Source: Bacteroidales bacterium (GTDB taxonomy: Bacteria > Bacteroidota > Bacteroidia > Bacteroidales > GCA-2748055). Taken from it: 58,717 nt of DNA. The translations under genes and the position numbers were made by a program. The notes below the pieces were generated by a model. That model did no database searches. It was not told the DNA's origin and saw only the letters and a list, made by a program, of their open reading frames with translations. The stretch's first letter is position 1. Every line of letters begins with the position of its first letter. Below are positions 25,549-35,654 of this stretch, piece by piece. The stretch lies in the NCBI GenBank assembly GCA_021740585.1, contig JAIOZM010000014.1:1-58717 (forward strand). Direction: 5' to 3'.

Positions 25549-28449
25549 TCAGATTTCCAAAATTATATCATATAAATTCGCTTCTCTGTCAAGCCCCATC
25601 TTCTTTCTCAAACGGTACCTGCTTGTTTCCACTCCTCTTGTTGACATATTCATCAGGGAAGCTATTTCCTTTGTAGTTTTATTCATTTTAAGAAAAGTGC
25701 AAAGTCGTTGATCATTTTGATTCAACTCGGGATATTCCTCTTTAAGCTTTCTAATAAAATCTTCATGAACTGCAGTAAAGTTTGAATCAAAGATTTCCAA
25801 ATCTCTCTTGCTACTTACCTCATTATCAATAGCCTGAATCAATTTTCTTATACTTGTATCCCTTTTTGGAAGATTCTTTTCGAGATATAGTTTTTGCATT
25901 TCATCTTTAAGCCCGAGAAAAATTTCATTCTTGTGAAGAATATTTAGCATTGAATTTGAGAGTTCTTTCGTCTTATGCAAAAGATCCTGTTGTAATCTTT
26001 CCTTTTCAAGTTCCGAAATTTTTTGTTTTGCAATTAATTGTTCCTCTTCATATTTTTTCTTTTTCTGTTCAATTTCGAGCTGCTTTTTAGCCAGTATTTT
26101 TCTTTTCTCAAATTCAATCCTGTTCATTCTGATTTTCCGCAAAATAATAACGATTATAAAAAGTAAAACCAGATAGAATAAATAAGCTGCGATGGTACGA
26201 TAAAAAGGCGGACTTATCATAAATGAGAATGATGCTGTTTCACTCTCATTTCCGAAACCGTTTCTGGCCCTGACTTTTATCTGATATCTACCTTCGAACA
26301 AATTATTATATTCCTTGGAATTTTTTTGGGACCATTCCGACCAATCATCATCAAATCCAACAAGTTGATATTGATAATATACGCCATGGGGGCTTTCAAA
26401 AAAATCAGAAGTAAATGTAAATTCAATTGCATTCTTTTTGTTTTTATACACTGGAATTTTAGGTTGAAAGGAATCACTCTTATACCATTTGGTCGCGGTA
26501 GAGGGGGTCACAATATTAACAATATATGTGTGATAATCCTTTTCAGATATATTATTGCATAAGCATTTATAATGAAAAAATCCCTGATCAACCCCAAAGA
26601 GCACATCCTCTTTGTCGATAACTGTTATTCTTGCATTTGAATTTTTATAAATACTGACAATTCTATTGAAAGGAAGATTTACCTTTTCTGCTTTTCCATG
26701 GTTCATGGAAAAATATCCTATTTCCTTATTATTTACATACCATGTTCTGGAATAATTATCCTCGAAGAATTCACGACAAACCTCACCTTTACCTATTATT
26801 TGATCATAAAATGCATTATTTTCAAAAAGATCCTTGGCATAATTAAAACTATAAATCCCGTCACTAATTGAAATATATACCAGATTTTTATTTCCAACAA
26901 TATTAACCCTGGAGAAACTGGGAAGTCCTTTATAACTGGTCATTTCAACTAATTCCTTTACATTAAGACTATTTGGATCAATAGTAAATCGAAAAATCTC
27001 ATTTTTAAAGGTTTTAATCCAAATAAATCCATTTCTATCTTCAAGAAAGTAAATACTTTTGTTTAAAGGAATATAATCCAACTTCTTACTACTGATCAAG
27101 CTTCCTTTTTTATTCAGTTTTAATAAATAATAACCCCTATAGGTTGATTCCAGAAAATATCCCGGCGCACATAAAAGTGAGTCTATCTGCCAACAACCAT
27201 CAACTTCATTTACTAACACTCCTGAATTGTTATCAATTCGGAGAAGTCCTTTATGATGACCACAATACAATATGTCACCCTGAGAGAACAGAGACCATAC
27301 CTGACCAGAAGTATTTTTAACACTGTAAATCGTTTTATTGACATTCTTATCAGGATTTGCCGAGTCCCATTCGGTATAAAAAAGCCCTTGATTAGTACCA
27401 AAATATAATTTCCCATTTAAATATTTGGACACATAGCCTGTACCGATATCGTTCTCCGAATTAAGATTTGAGATGCATGAATTTAGCTCCACATAACTTA
27501 TCCCATTATCAAGCCCCAACCATAAATTATTTGAACTATCTGCCTGCAATGAAATGACTGTGTTATTCTGCAATCCGTTTTCACGATTCAAATGCTGAAT
27601 CAGTTTTCCCTTCAAATCATAGATAAACAAGCCATCTTTAACAGTACCTATGACAAAATATTTATTCTGAAGAAAAATAACCCTAAAAATCTGGCTCTCA
27701 ATCAGATTTTTATCATTGAGGATGGAATAGGGCTGTATAGTCTTTTTATCAGTAATAAAAACGCCCTTGTCATCTGTAAAAATGAGATAATCATTTTCAC
27801 CAATAGCTTCAACACTTACAACTTTAGTAAGTGAAAAATCCTGGCCAAAGGGAAATAATTCAAAATTCCCATTATTTAAATATCCCAATCCTTCATTTAC
27901 AATTCTAACGATAATTGTATTATTAACAACTTTGGCATAATCCACAATTCTACCAAAAATAATAGGAGTAATAGTATCTTTTTCATATTTAAATAAAGCT
28001 CTACCGGCACGAATCAGTATATAATTACTATCAGGAAATATTTGCCACACGGTTCCAAATGAGTGAAAAGATGAATCCAACCTATCCATTAAAGATTTAT
28101 ATTTCAAAGTGCCCGGCAGCTCACCTGGCTTAAAAACTCCGATTTCAACATTTCCTCCCACCATAATGCTATTATCGTCCAATGAACAAACACTCCGTAA
28201 CCTGTTCCCGCCTGGTAAATAATAACGATTCCAATAATTTGTCCCTGCTTCTAAAAGAGGGCCGTTTGCGAAATATATTAAGCCATTTCTGCCAATTGTT
28301 ATATCCCAGTTTTGCTTTTCAGCCTTATATTCTGAATAAGAATAGTTTGTTACAAATGGATTACCTACCGATTTAATTACGAGATCGTCTGCTCCAACAT
28401 TAATTATTAAAAGAATTAATATTGAGTGTAACAGGATAATTTTTTTCAT
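25549..28449 (-). CDS. Membrane-anchored propeller/Y_Y_Y sensor with LuxR-type DNA-binding domain
   Basis: 966 residues. Signal peptide 1-20; a two-component-regulator-type propeller (about 30-690) with repeats such as NNTVISLQADSSNNLWLGLD; a Y_Y_Y (triple-tyrosine) domain (about 705-765, YYQYQLVGFDDDWSEW); one membrane helix (about 773-793); a charged coiled coil (about 800-865); and a LuxR-type helix-turn-helix (about 900-962, TTKEIASLMNMSTRGVETSRYRLRKKMG). There is no kinase or receiver domain, so it resembles SusR-like one-component sensors, not hybrid two-component systems. It sits between the GH31 operon and the SusC/SusD operon and should sense an oligosaccharide in the periplasm and control both. 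Confidence 0.9.
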   Translation of the reverse strand: MKKIILLHSILILLIINVGADDLVIKSVGNPFVTNYSYSEYKAEKQNWDITIGRNGLIYFANGPLLEAGTNYWNRYYLPGGNRLRSVCSLDDNSIMVGGNVEIGVFKPGELPGTLKYKSLMDRLDSSFHSFGTVWQIFPDSNYILIRAGRALFKYEKDTITPIIFGRIVDYAKVVNNTIIVRIVNEGLGYLNNGNFELFPFGQDFSLTKVVSVEAIGENDYLIFTDDKGVFITDKKTIQPYSILNDKNLIESQIFRVIFLQNKYFVIGTVKDGLFIYDLKGKLIQHLNRENGLQNNTVISLQADSSNNLWLGLDNGISYVELNSCISNLNSENDIGTGYVSKYLNGKLYFGTNQGLFYTEWDSANPDKNVNKTIYSVKNTSGQVWSLFSQGDILYCGHHKGLLRIDNNSGVLVNEVDGCWQIDSLLCAPGYFLESTYRGYYLLKLNKKGSLISSKKLDYIPLNKSIYFLEDRNGFIWIKTFKNEIFRFTIDPNSLNVKELVEMTSYKGLPSFSRVNIVGNKNLVYISISDGIYSFNYAKDLFENNAFYDQIIGKGEVCREFFEDNYSRTWYVNNKEIGYFSMNHGKAEKVNLPFNRIVSIYKNSNARITVIDKEDVLFGVDQGFFHYKCLCNNISEKDYHTYIVNIVTPSTATKWYKSDSFQPKIPVYKNKKNAIEFTFTSDFFESPHGVYYQYQLVGFDDDWSEWSQKNSKEYNNLFEGRYQIKVRARNGFGNESETASFSFMISPPFYRTIAAYLFYLVLLFIIVIILRKIRMNRIEFEKRKILAKKQLEIEQKKKKYEEEQLIAKQKISELEKERLQQDLLHKTKELSNSMLNILHKNEIFLGLKDEMQKLYLEKNLPKRDTSIRKLIQAIDNEVSSKRDLEIFDSNFTAVHEDFIRKLKEEYPELNQNDQRLCTFLKMNKTTKEIASLMNMSTRGVETSRYRLRKKMGLDREANLYDIILEI

Positions 28450-28690
28450 AGGAGATCTTTTTAGTCTTAGCTGGTTAAAAACAGAGAGTCTATTTATTCC
28501 CTTGAAACCTGGATACTATTAAAAATGGAAATAATTACTTACAACAAGAAGCGTTCAATATCCATTCATGACATACAAAAATACTCTAACTTTAATTGAA
28601 AACAATGCTTTTTTGAATATAATCATCTCTGGCATAAAAATTAATAAAGTTATTTTAAGCGCTGTATTTCAGTTGTTTAAAGAATTTGAA

Positions 28691-28737
28691 GTAGTCATGA
28701 AGTACATACTTTTTTTTATTGGCGAGTTTAAGTAGTG
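28691..28737 (+). promoter_or_regulatory. Shared two-part locus promoter element, copy 3
   Basis: GTAGTCATGAAGTA (28691-28704) is followed by GCGAGTTTAAGTAGTG (28722-28737). It lies about 150-195 bases upstream of the first gene of the SusC/SusD operon, within the 436-base divergent region shared with the regulator gene. TAATTTG at 28787-28793 may serve as the -7 box. Confidence 0.6.
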
Positions 28738-28885
28738 GCACATTATTTTATTCTACGGATGATCATAAATAAATTAGCATCATAAATAATTTGCCGTTCG
28801 AATATTCTGGCAACTGTTCTTTTAACATTTACATAAAACCAACGACAGAACATTTTACTGTTCTGAAGAAGTTAAACTAAAGGTC

Positions 28886-30943
28886 ATGAAAAAATTATTA
28901 ATTCTTATTGCGGGCGTGGCAATTTTTTTGGGTGCTTGTGAAAAAGAGAAAACTAGATATTATGAAAGGCCTGAATGGCTAAAAGGACCTTTATTCGATC
29001 AAATAAAATCGACAGGGGAATTTAAAGAATTTGTTAAAGCTGCAGAATATGTCGATTACGATACATACCTTAATTCAAGATTGACATTTACTGTATTTGT
29101 TCCCACAGACGAGGCATTCACAGAATATTACACAGAGAAAAGCATTAATTCTATCGATCAGCTTGATAAAGACGAAGTACTTGCTTTGCTTCAATATCAT
29201 ACCATGCAGTTTATGTGGGATTCTTCGAAGATTGTAAATAAAACTTCGTTTAACTGGTGGGTCGAAATGACACAAAATTTCCGCACACCCAGCGTGTATA
29301 TCCCTCCCATAAGTGAGGAAAGATCTAAAAATATTGCTTATGACAATACCTTTCTGCTTCTTTTTTCGACCCCTTTCTTTACAAAATACGGACTTGACGC
29401 TTCAGATTACGAAACGATTTTTCCAGGCTCCACTTATACGGGTTACAATATAGACAGGGCGGGTATAATTCAGGATGAAAATAGTTCGGAGAATGGTTTT
29501 TATTATATTGTTGATAAGGTCCTTAATCCCAGAACTACGGCAGACAAGGTGATTGAAGAAAATCCCGACTTCTCCATTTTTTCGGATTTGGCCTCAACTT
29601 TTGTTCGATACAATTATGATGCTTCGCGTTCATTAAGCAATACTGAATACGACTCATTGTTTAAAAAGAATTACGCTTTAAACTTTAATATGTCCTTTGA
29701 AAAAACACCCGATAATGCACCTGATGGGTATTATCATGTTTTTGGAACTGCATTTGTACCTGTAAATGCAGCGATAGAAAAGTATTTTAGCGATAATTTT
29801 TCAGCCTATGGAGGAATCGATGATGTACCAAATATTATTAAAAAATATTTTGTTGAAGCTCACCTGATTGCAAATAAAAAACTTTTCCCAACCACGCTTG
29901 CCGGGGCTGAGGATGAAACAAATGATTTCTCAGATCCTATTCTTTTTGATATGAGCAATGGTATTACATCCGTTGATATTTCATCCAATGCCTTAATTTA
30001 CGGTGTTGACGAGCCGATTAATTCTAATGCCTTTTCAACAGTTTCCGGACCTATTATAAAGAATCCTTCGTATACCATTTTCACATTGATGCTTGAATTA
30101 TCGGGCGAGTTCAGATCCTTTTTTAAACCCGAGATTAATCATGTTGCTATAGTTTTAAATGATGATAAACTTACTTCAATGGGTTTTGTTGTCGACCCGG
30201 GTGACCCAATAGATTTTACAGACGATAAAATATACCGGAATAATGGAAAGCTAAGCAATGATAATATTATAGAATTTCTTAAGAGCTTCATCAGTATTAC
30301 GGGAAAAGAAGTGGATGGAATTAAGGAATCCTTTATTAAAACAAAAAACGGAAGTTATTTACGGATTGGCGATGGAACTATCAAAGGGGTTTTTGGAGAA
30401 TCACCCATTCTAAATACCAGTTCTTCCATTAACGGTGTCGTTTTTGAAACCGATACCGACCTTACGATTTTAAAGGATTCTACTATTGAAGATTATTTAA
30501 ATGCCTTAAAAGGAAACTATACTGAATTCTTTGCTCTTTGCGATAGTGCCGGTTTACTTGATGGAAACAAAAACTTGAAAACGCTTCCTAATATCGCCGG
30601 GATAACAATGTTAGTGCCTACCGATGATGCCGTAAATGCAATTAAAGGAAGCTATATACCTATAGATGCAAATAAAACAACATTCGATTATAACAAGCTC
30701 GTACTCTATCAGCTGATTTATGAAAAGGTAATTTTCACTGATGATACTATTATTCCCACGGAATATGGAACAGGATTCAAAGAGGATGGGATAAGACTTA
30801 AAATAACAGTTGAAGCCGGAAGTGATATGATTACCATCACAGATAAGCTCAATAACAAAATCGACATTATTTCTGACAGTAATACCAATATGATATTTTC
30901 AAACGGAGCTATTCATGTTGTCGATAAGCTTGCCTTGTTTTAA
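28886..30943 (+). CDS. Fasciclin-domain lipoprotein, first gene of the Sus operon
   Basis: 685 residues with a lipobox FLGACEK (Cys18). Several FAS1 (fasciclin) domains are visible through their H1/H2-like boxes: LTFTVFVPTDEAFTEYY with LLQYHTM (about 60-115), and TMLVPTDDAVNAI with NGAIHVVDKLALF at the C-terminus (about 535-685). The middle is more diverged. FAS1 domains mediate adhesion or glycan contact; in this position the protein probably sits at the surface with the SusC/SusD complex. Only 18 bases separate it from susC, so it leads the operon. Confidence 0.82.
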   Translation: MKKLLILIAGVAIFLGACEKEKTRYYERPEWLKGPLFDQIKSTGEFKEFVKAAEYVDYDTYLNSRLTFTVFVPTDEAFTEYYTEKSINSIDQLDKDEVLALLQYHTMQFMWDSSKIVNKTSFNWWVEMTQNFRTPSVYIPPISEERSKNIAYDNTFLLLFSTPFFTKYGLDASDYETIFPGSTYTGYNIDRAGIIQDENSSENGFYYIVDKVLNPRTTADKVIEENPDFSIFSDLASTFVRYNYDASRSLSNTEYDSLFKKNYALNFNMSFEKTPDNAPDGYYHVFGTAFVPVNAAIEKYFSDNFSAYGGIDDVPNIIKKYFVEAHLIANKKLFPTTLAGAEDETNDFSDPILFDMSNGITSVDISSNALIYGVDEPINSNAFSTVSGPIIKNPSYTIFTLMLELSGEFRSFFKPEINHVAIVLNDDKLTSMGFVVDPGDPIDFTDDKIYRNNGKLSNDNIIEFLKSFISITGKEVDGIKESFIKTKNGSYLRIGDGTIKGVFGESPILNTSSSINGVVFETDTDLTILKDSTIEDYLNALKGNYTEFFALCDSAGLLDGNKNLKTLPNIAGITMLVPTDDAVNAIKGSYIPIDANKTTFDYNKLVLYQLIYEKVIFTDDTIIPTEYGTGFKEDGIRLKITVEAGSDMITITDKLNNKIDIISDSNTNMIFSNGAIHVVDKLALF

Positions 30944-30961
30944 CCATAACTACCTTTAAAC

Positions 30962-33900
30962 ATGAGAATTAAAATTTTATTCATCGCGTTTTTAATTATC
31001 AGTGGATTTTCAACTACTGCTAAGGCTCAGATTGTAAGAGGTGTTATTACCGATTCAATTACCCACGAACCCTTAATCGGAGCAACGGTAATGCAAATTG
31101 ATAAATCAAACCGGTTTATAAACGGTTCCATTACCGATATTTCAGGAAATTTTACCATCAAAGTTGTCGGTGATCCGGTGAAGCTCGGATTTTCATATAT
31201 AGGCTATAACTTTAAGGAAATTGAAACCCGGGCAGATCAGGTTATAAACATCGCTCTTTCTTCTTCAACTTCAATGCTGGATGAAGTTGTGGTAACTGCT
31301 GAAAGAACAAATGCAGGCGATGGGCTCTCCAAAGTTGCCGTTCGCGATCTGGCAACCTCTGTGGCTACTATCGACATGAGTGAGCTTTCCGATATACCAA
31401 CAAGTTCTGTTTCTGAAGCCCTGCAAGGCCGGATTAGCGGTGTTGACGTAAGCTTCAGTTCAGGGGATCCGGGCGCCGGAATGTCGATAAAAATCAGGGG
31501 GACAACCTCTCTAAATGGACAAGGTACTCCATTAATTGTTTTGGATGGAGTTCCCTATGAAACAAACATCGGGTCAAACTTTAGTTTTCAGGATGCCGAT
31601 GTTTCTGATTTCGGCTCGCTGGTTGACATTTCTCCCGCAGACATAAAATCCATTCAAATTCTTAAAGATGCTGCAGCTACCGCGGTATGGGGTTCCAAAG
31701 CAGCTAATGGGGTCATAATAATTAACAGTAAAAGAGGCGTTAAAAAGAAGACTCAATTTAGCCTCGATTATCGAAACACTTATGTTTTTGAACCTGATCC
31801 CCTTCCTATGCTTGATGGCGATCAATACGTTCGTCTTATGCTTGATGAACGTTTCAATTCCAATCCGGCCGGGCTCACCACTATTCCCGCCGAATACCTT
31901 AATGATCCAAGTTATTCCCTATATAACAATTACAATAAAAACACAGATTGGGTGAATGCTGTTACTCAGAACGGATATACCAACGATCTGAGTTTTTCAG
32001 TTGCCGGTGGTGGCGATAAAGCAAGGTACAGAGCCTCTGTCGGATATTACGATCAACTTGGAACCACTATTGGAACCGATCTGACACGAATTACCACTCG
32101 ACTTAATCTTGATTACAATATTTCCAATAAATTGAAACTTTCCACCGATTTCTCCTATGCTAATTCAGACAGAAACAGAAACTATTATGATGGTGAGGAC
32201 TGGAATGCCACCAAACAGGTTCGTTCTCTGGCTTATAGAAAAGCTCCTCATATGTCTATATATGAATATGATACAGACGGGATGCTAACAGGCAATTATT
32301 TCAGTCCCCAATCATCACTTCAAGGATCCGGCCAGAACTATCCTAACCCTGTAGCCATGGCTATGGATGGTATAAATAATGAAAATACAGATCGTATTTT
32401 GACCAATTTTACCTTGCAATACGATCTGCTCAAAGGACTGAGTTATTATGCCAATGTCTCTTTTGATGTTACAGCTAAAAATTATTCCAGACTTTTGCCT
32501 CAAAGTGCTACCGGAGTTCCTTTTGGAAACTCAGATATGAATAAAGCCTATAACCAAGATCTTAACCAGAGTATCATACAGACTTATAATAAATTGATTT
32601 ATACACCTGAACTTGGAGAAAAGCACAATCTAATGGTACTTGGACAGGTATCGAGCTATGATAAATACGAAACCTTCGCTGCATTTTCACGCTCCGGACT
32701 GCCTTCATTTTATTTCACTGACCCCTCCAATGATGGATTTTCTAACGGAGCATCTTCAGAAAGGGTCAGAACAAGAACTCTCTCCTATACCGGAAATATA
32801 CATTATGTTTATGATGATCGATATATATTAAGCAGTGTGTTAAGGGTAGATGGTGACTCCCGATTCGGACCAAGCAACCGATATGGATATTTCCCCGCAG
32901 TTTCAGCTGCATGGCGTATTTCATCGGAAAACTTTATGTCTGAAATCAAAAAAATAAATGACTTAAAACTCAGAATAAGTTATGGCGAGAATGGAGGAAA
33001 TGCCGGAAGAAGCTACCAATACCTTGCAAAATACAATTCTGCCCAGGGCTATATGGGGTATAGCGGAATTCAACTCGGTAATGTACAGCTAAATAATCTT
33101 CAATGGGAAACTACTTCCCAGATGAATTATGGTATTGACTTATCGCTGTTTAATTATCGCTTTGGGATGACTTTCGATTATTATACCAAAGTAACTAAAG
33201 ACATGCTTTTTAATGCGCTTGCCATTCCATCAACTTCTGGTTTTTCAACCATCACCAATAATCTCGGAACCATGTCTAATACCGGCTGGGAATTAAACCT
33301 CAATGGGACTCCCTATAAGACAGAAAATCTTAGCATACATCTTGATTTCAATTTCGCTACCAATCAGAACACTATTGAAGATATTCCTGACAACTATGCA
33401 AATGAAAGGTTTTCAGTCACTAACGGACAGTATGCACGTCGCTTAATAGAAGGAAATCCAAGAGGCGCATTTTACGGATTTAATTACCTGGGCGTATTTG
33501 CGAATCCGGAAGATGCTGTAGCCAAAGATGCAGATGGCAACCCAATTATTGATCCCGTTACCGGAACGGCTTTAGCATACAAAATAGATGGCAGAACCGC
33601 TGTAGCCGGGGATGCATTTTATGAAGACATTAACAAAGATGGAAATATAGATGAGCTTGACCTCGTGTACCTTGGAAATGGAAATCCTGATTTGTTTGGG
33701 GGCTTTGGTATAAATATAATTTATAAAAAGTTCTCCCTGAGTTCCCACTTCAATTACAAAATTGGTCAGGATGTAATTAATTCCACAAAAATGAGTACAG
33801 AAAAAATGTATAATACTGATAATCAAAGTACCGCAGTTCTCAGAAGATGGAGGGCAAACGGGGATGTCACTGATATTCCACGGGCTGTTTACGGACAGGG

Positions 33901-34183
33901 TCTGAACTGGTTAGGATCAAGCAGATTTGTTGAAGACGCTTCATTTCTTAGACTTAAAACCCTAACTTTCAGTTATATGGCAAACGGAGAGAAGCTGAAA
34001 AGTATTGGAATCAGCAATGTTAAAGCCTTCATTACAGCTTATAATATTATGACTTTGACAAATTATACAGGTCAGGATCCGGAAGTTGGTTTTACCTCCA
34101 ATGACTTTTTCGGTTTGGTTCTGGACTATTCAAAAACACCTCCTCCTGTTAGTTTTACTGCGGGGATAAGCATGTCGTTCTAA
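30962..34183 (+). CDS. susC: SusC/RagA-family TonB-linked outer-membrane transporter (first)
   Basis: 1073 residues: signal peptide (1-22), carboxypeptidase-regulatory-like domain (about 23-108, IVRGVITDSITHEPLIGATV), plug (about 125-240, VAEALQGRISGVDV-like block SEALQGRISGVDVSF and ILKDAAATAVWGSKAANGVIII), then the barrel with the usual SusC C-terminal features (GNPDLFGGFG, RFVEDASFLRLKTLTFSY). It imports oligosaccharides delivered by the SusD encoded 17 bases downstream. It shares the operon with a second, distinct pair. Confidence 0.95.
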   Translation: MRIKILFIAFLIISGFSTTAKAQIVRGVITDSITHEPLIGATVMQIDKSNRFINGSITDISGNFTIKVVGDPVKLGFSYIGYNFKEIETRADQVINIALSSSTSMLDEVVVTAERTNAGDGLSKVAVRDLATSVATIDMSELSDIPTSSVSEALQGRISGVDVSFSSGDPGAGMSIKIRGTTSLNGQGTPLIVLDGVPYETNIGSNFSFQDADVSDFGSLVDISPADIKSIQILKDAAATAVWGSKAANGVIIINSKRGVKKKTQFSLDYRNTYVFEPDPLPMLDGDQYVRLMLDERFNSNPAGLTTIPAEYLNDPSYSLYNNYNKNTDWVNAVTQNGYTNDLSFSVAGGGDKARYRASVGYYDQLGTTIGTDLTRITTRLNLDYNISNKLKLSTDFSYANSDRNRNYYDGEDWNATKQVRSLAYRKAPHMSIYEYDTDGMLTGNYFSPQSSLQGSGQNYPNPVAMAMDGINNENTDRILTNFTLQYDLLKGLSYYANVSFDVTAKNYSRLLPQSATGVPFGNSDMNKAYNQDLNQSIIQTYNKLIYTPELGEKHNLMVLGQVSSYDKYETFAAFSRSGLPSFYFTDPSNDGFSNGASSERVRTRTLSYTGNIHYVYDDRYILSSVLRVDGDSRFGPSNRYGYFPAVSAAWRISSENFMSEIKKINDLKLRISYGENGGNAGRSYQYLAKYNSAQGYMGYSGIQLGNVQLNNLQWETTSQMNYGIDLSLFNYRFGMTFDYYTKVTKDMLFNALAIPSTSGFSTITNNLGTMSNTGWELNLNGTPYKTENLSIHLDFNFATNQNTIEDIPDNYANERFSVTNGQYARRLIEGNPRGAFYGFNYLGVFANPEDAVAKDADGNPIIDPVTGTALAYKIDGRTAVAGDAFYEDINKDGNIDELDLVYLGNGNPDLFGGFGINIIYKKFSLSSHFNYKIGQDVINSTKMSTEKMYNTDNQSTAVLRRWRANGDVTDIPRAVYGQGLNWLGSSRFVEDASFLRLKTLTFSYMANGEKLKSIGISNVKAFITAYNIMTLTNYTGQDPEVGFTSNDFFGLVLDYSKTPPPVSFTAGISMSF

Positions 34184-34200
34184 GTGTAAAAATTAACATT

Positions 34201-35643
34201 ATGAAGACTAACAAAATAATTAAAATATTTATTACCCTGATGGTGGTAATGTCGGTTCTCTCATGCAGCGATTATTTAAATCTGCTCCCTGAAGATGATC
34301 TTGTAAGCGAAGAATACTGGAAATCGCAGGAAGATGTGGATGCTGTTATGGCCAGCGTTTATGGTGTGCTTACAGCTCAGGTAAAAACAATACTTCTCTG
34401 GGGAGAATTAAGAGGAGGTTTATTTTCTGAAGGAATATCCACCCCGAGTGATCAGGCTAACATCATGTCAGGAGCCATTGAACCGACAAATGGACTTACC
34501 AGCTGGTCCGGAATGTATAAAATTATTAATGGTGCGAACCAGATTCTAAAATTTGCTCCCGATGTTGTTAGCCGCGACCCATCATTTACTTCGGCTGAGC
34601 TTAGACAAGCTCTTGCAGAAGCATATTTTCTTCGATCCCTTGCCTATTTTTATCTTGTACGCAGCTTTAAGGAGGTTCCTTTAATTACCGAGCCATTTAT
34701 TTCAGATGATCAGGATTATTACCCTGCAAAAAATTCGGAACAAGAGATTATTGATCTCATAATCAGTGATCTTACCTACGCAGCTGCAAATGCGCCTGCT
34801 TCCTGGGAGGATGAAAAATCTAATAAAGGCCGGGTGACCATATATTCTGTGCATGCTTTGCTGGCCGACGTTTATCTATGGTCCGACAATTACGCAAAAG
34901 CGATAGAGAATTGCGATGCCATTATAAGTAGTAATAAGTATGCCCTAATGAGCTCGGGGAACTGGTTCTCAAATTTTTATCCCGGGAATTCAAATTCAAG
35001 CATTTTTGAGATTCAATTTTCATCAGACTGGGGTTACAGCGCAGGTTTATATGAAACATTCAGTTATTCAAAAAATTATGATTTCATTGTAAACCCAAGA
35101 ATTGCAATATTATATACACTTGATGATGTCAGAGGGATGGGCGGGAGCATTGGCACAGGACACCAGGAAGTATGGAAATATGTTGGTATTGATGACAAGG
35201 ATGAGCGACTTGATGCATACAAGTATAATAACTTTATAATTTACAGATTGGCCGACATTTATCTGCTTAAAGCTGAGGCTGAAGCTGAATTAGGTGAGTT
35301 TACCACATCACTTGACCTCATTAATGAAGTGATTACAAGAAGAAATATTCCTGAAGCTACCATAGAGCCTTCAATTACAGCCTTTGAAAACTTTATCCTT
35401 CAGGAAAGAGCCAGAGAACTCGTAGGTGAAGGGAAATATTGGTTCGATTTAATTCGCATAGGGAAAAGAGAAAATTACCTGCGAAAAGATCTGGTAATTG
35501 ACAACCTCTTATTAAATGCTTCTGCAGCTGATGCTCCCGGTTTAAGAGTGAAATTTCAGGATCCATACAGCTGGTATTTGCCCATTAATAAAACAGAGCT
35601 GGAAATAAACAACAATCTGATTCAAAATAGTTATTACCAATAA
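34201..35643 (+). CDS. susD: SusD/RagB-family glycan-binding lipoprotein (first)
   Basis: 480 residues with lipobox VLSC (Cys22) followed by SDYLNLLPEDDLVSEEYW, the standard SusD N-terminus. TPR-like helices (AEAYFLRSLAYFYLVRSF, ALLADVYLWSDNYAKAIENC) and the C-terminal block RLADIYLLKAEAEAELG with ERARELVGEGKYWFDLIRIGK are typical. It forms the lid of the SusC channel and binds the glycan at the surface. Directly downstream of its susC. Confidence 0.95.
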   Translation: MKTNKIIKIFITLMVVMSVLSCSDYLNLLPEDDLVSEEYWKSQEDVDAVMASVYGVLTAQVKTILLWGELRGGLFSEGISTPSDQANIMSGAIEPTNGLTSWSGMYKIINGANQILKFAPDVVSRDPSFTSAELRQALAEAYFLRSLAYFYLVRSFKEVPLITEPFISDDQDYYPAKNSEQEIIDLIISDLTYAAANAPASWEDEKSNKGRVTIYSVHALLADVYLWSDNYAKAIENCDAIISSNKYALMSSGNWFSNFYPGNSNSSIFEIQFSSDWGYSAGLYETFSYSKNYDFIVNPRIAILYTLDDVRGMGGSIGTGHQEVWKYVGIDDKDERLDAYKYNNFIIYRLADIYLLKAEAEAELGEFTTSLDLINEVITRRNIPEATIEPSITAFENFILQERARELVGEGKYWFDLIRIGKRENYLRKDLVIDNLLLNASAADAPGLRVKFQDPYSWYLPINKTELEINNNLIQNSYYQ

Positions 35644-35654
35644 AACACAGCGCC

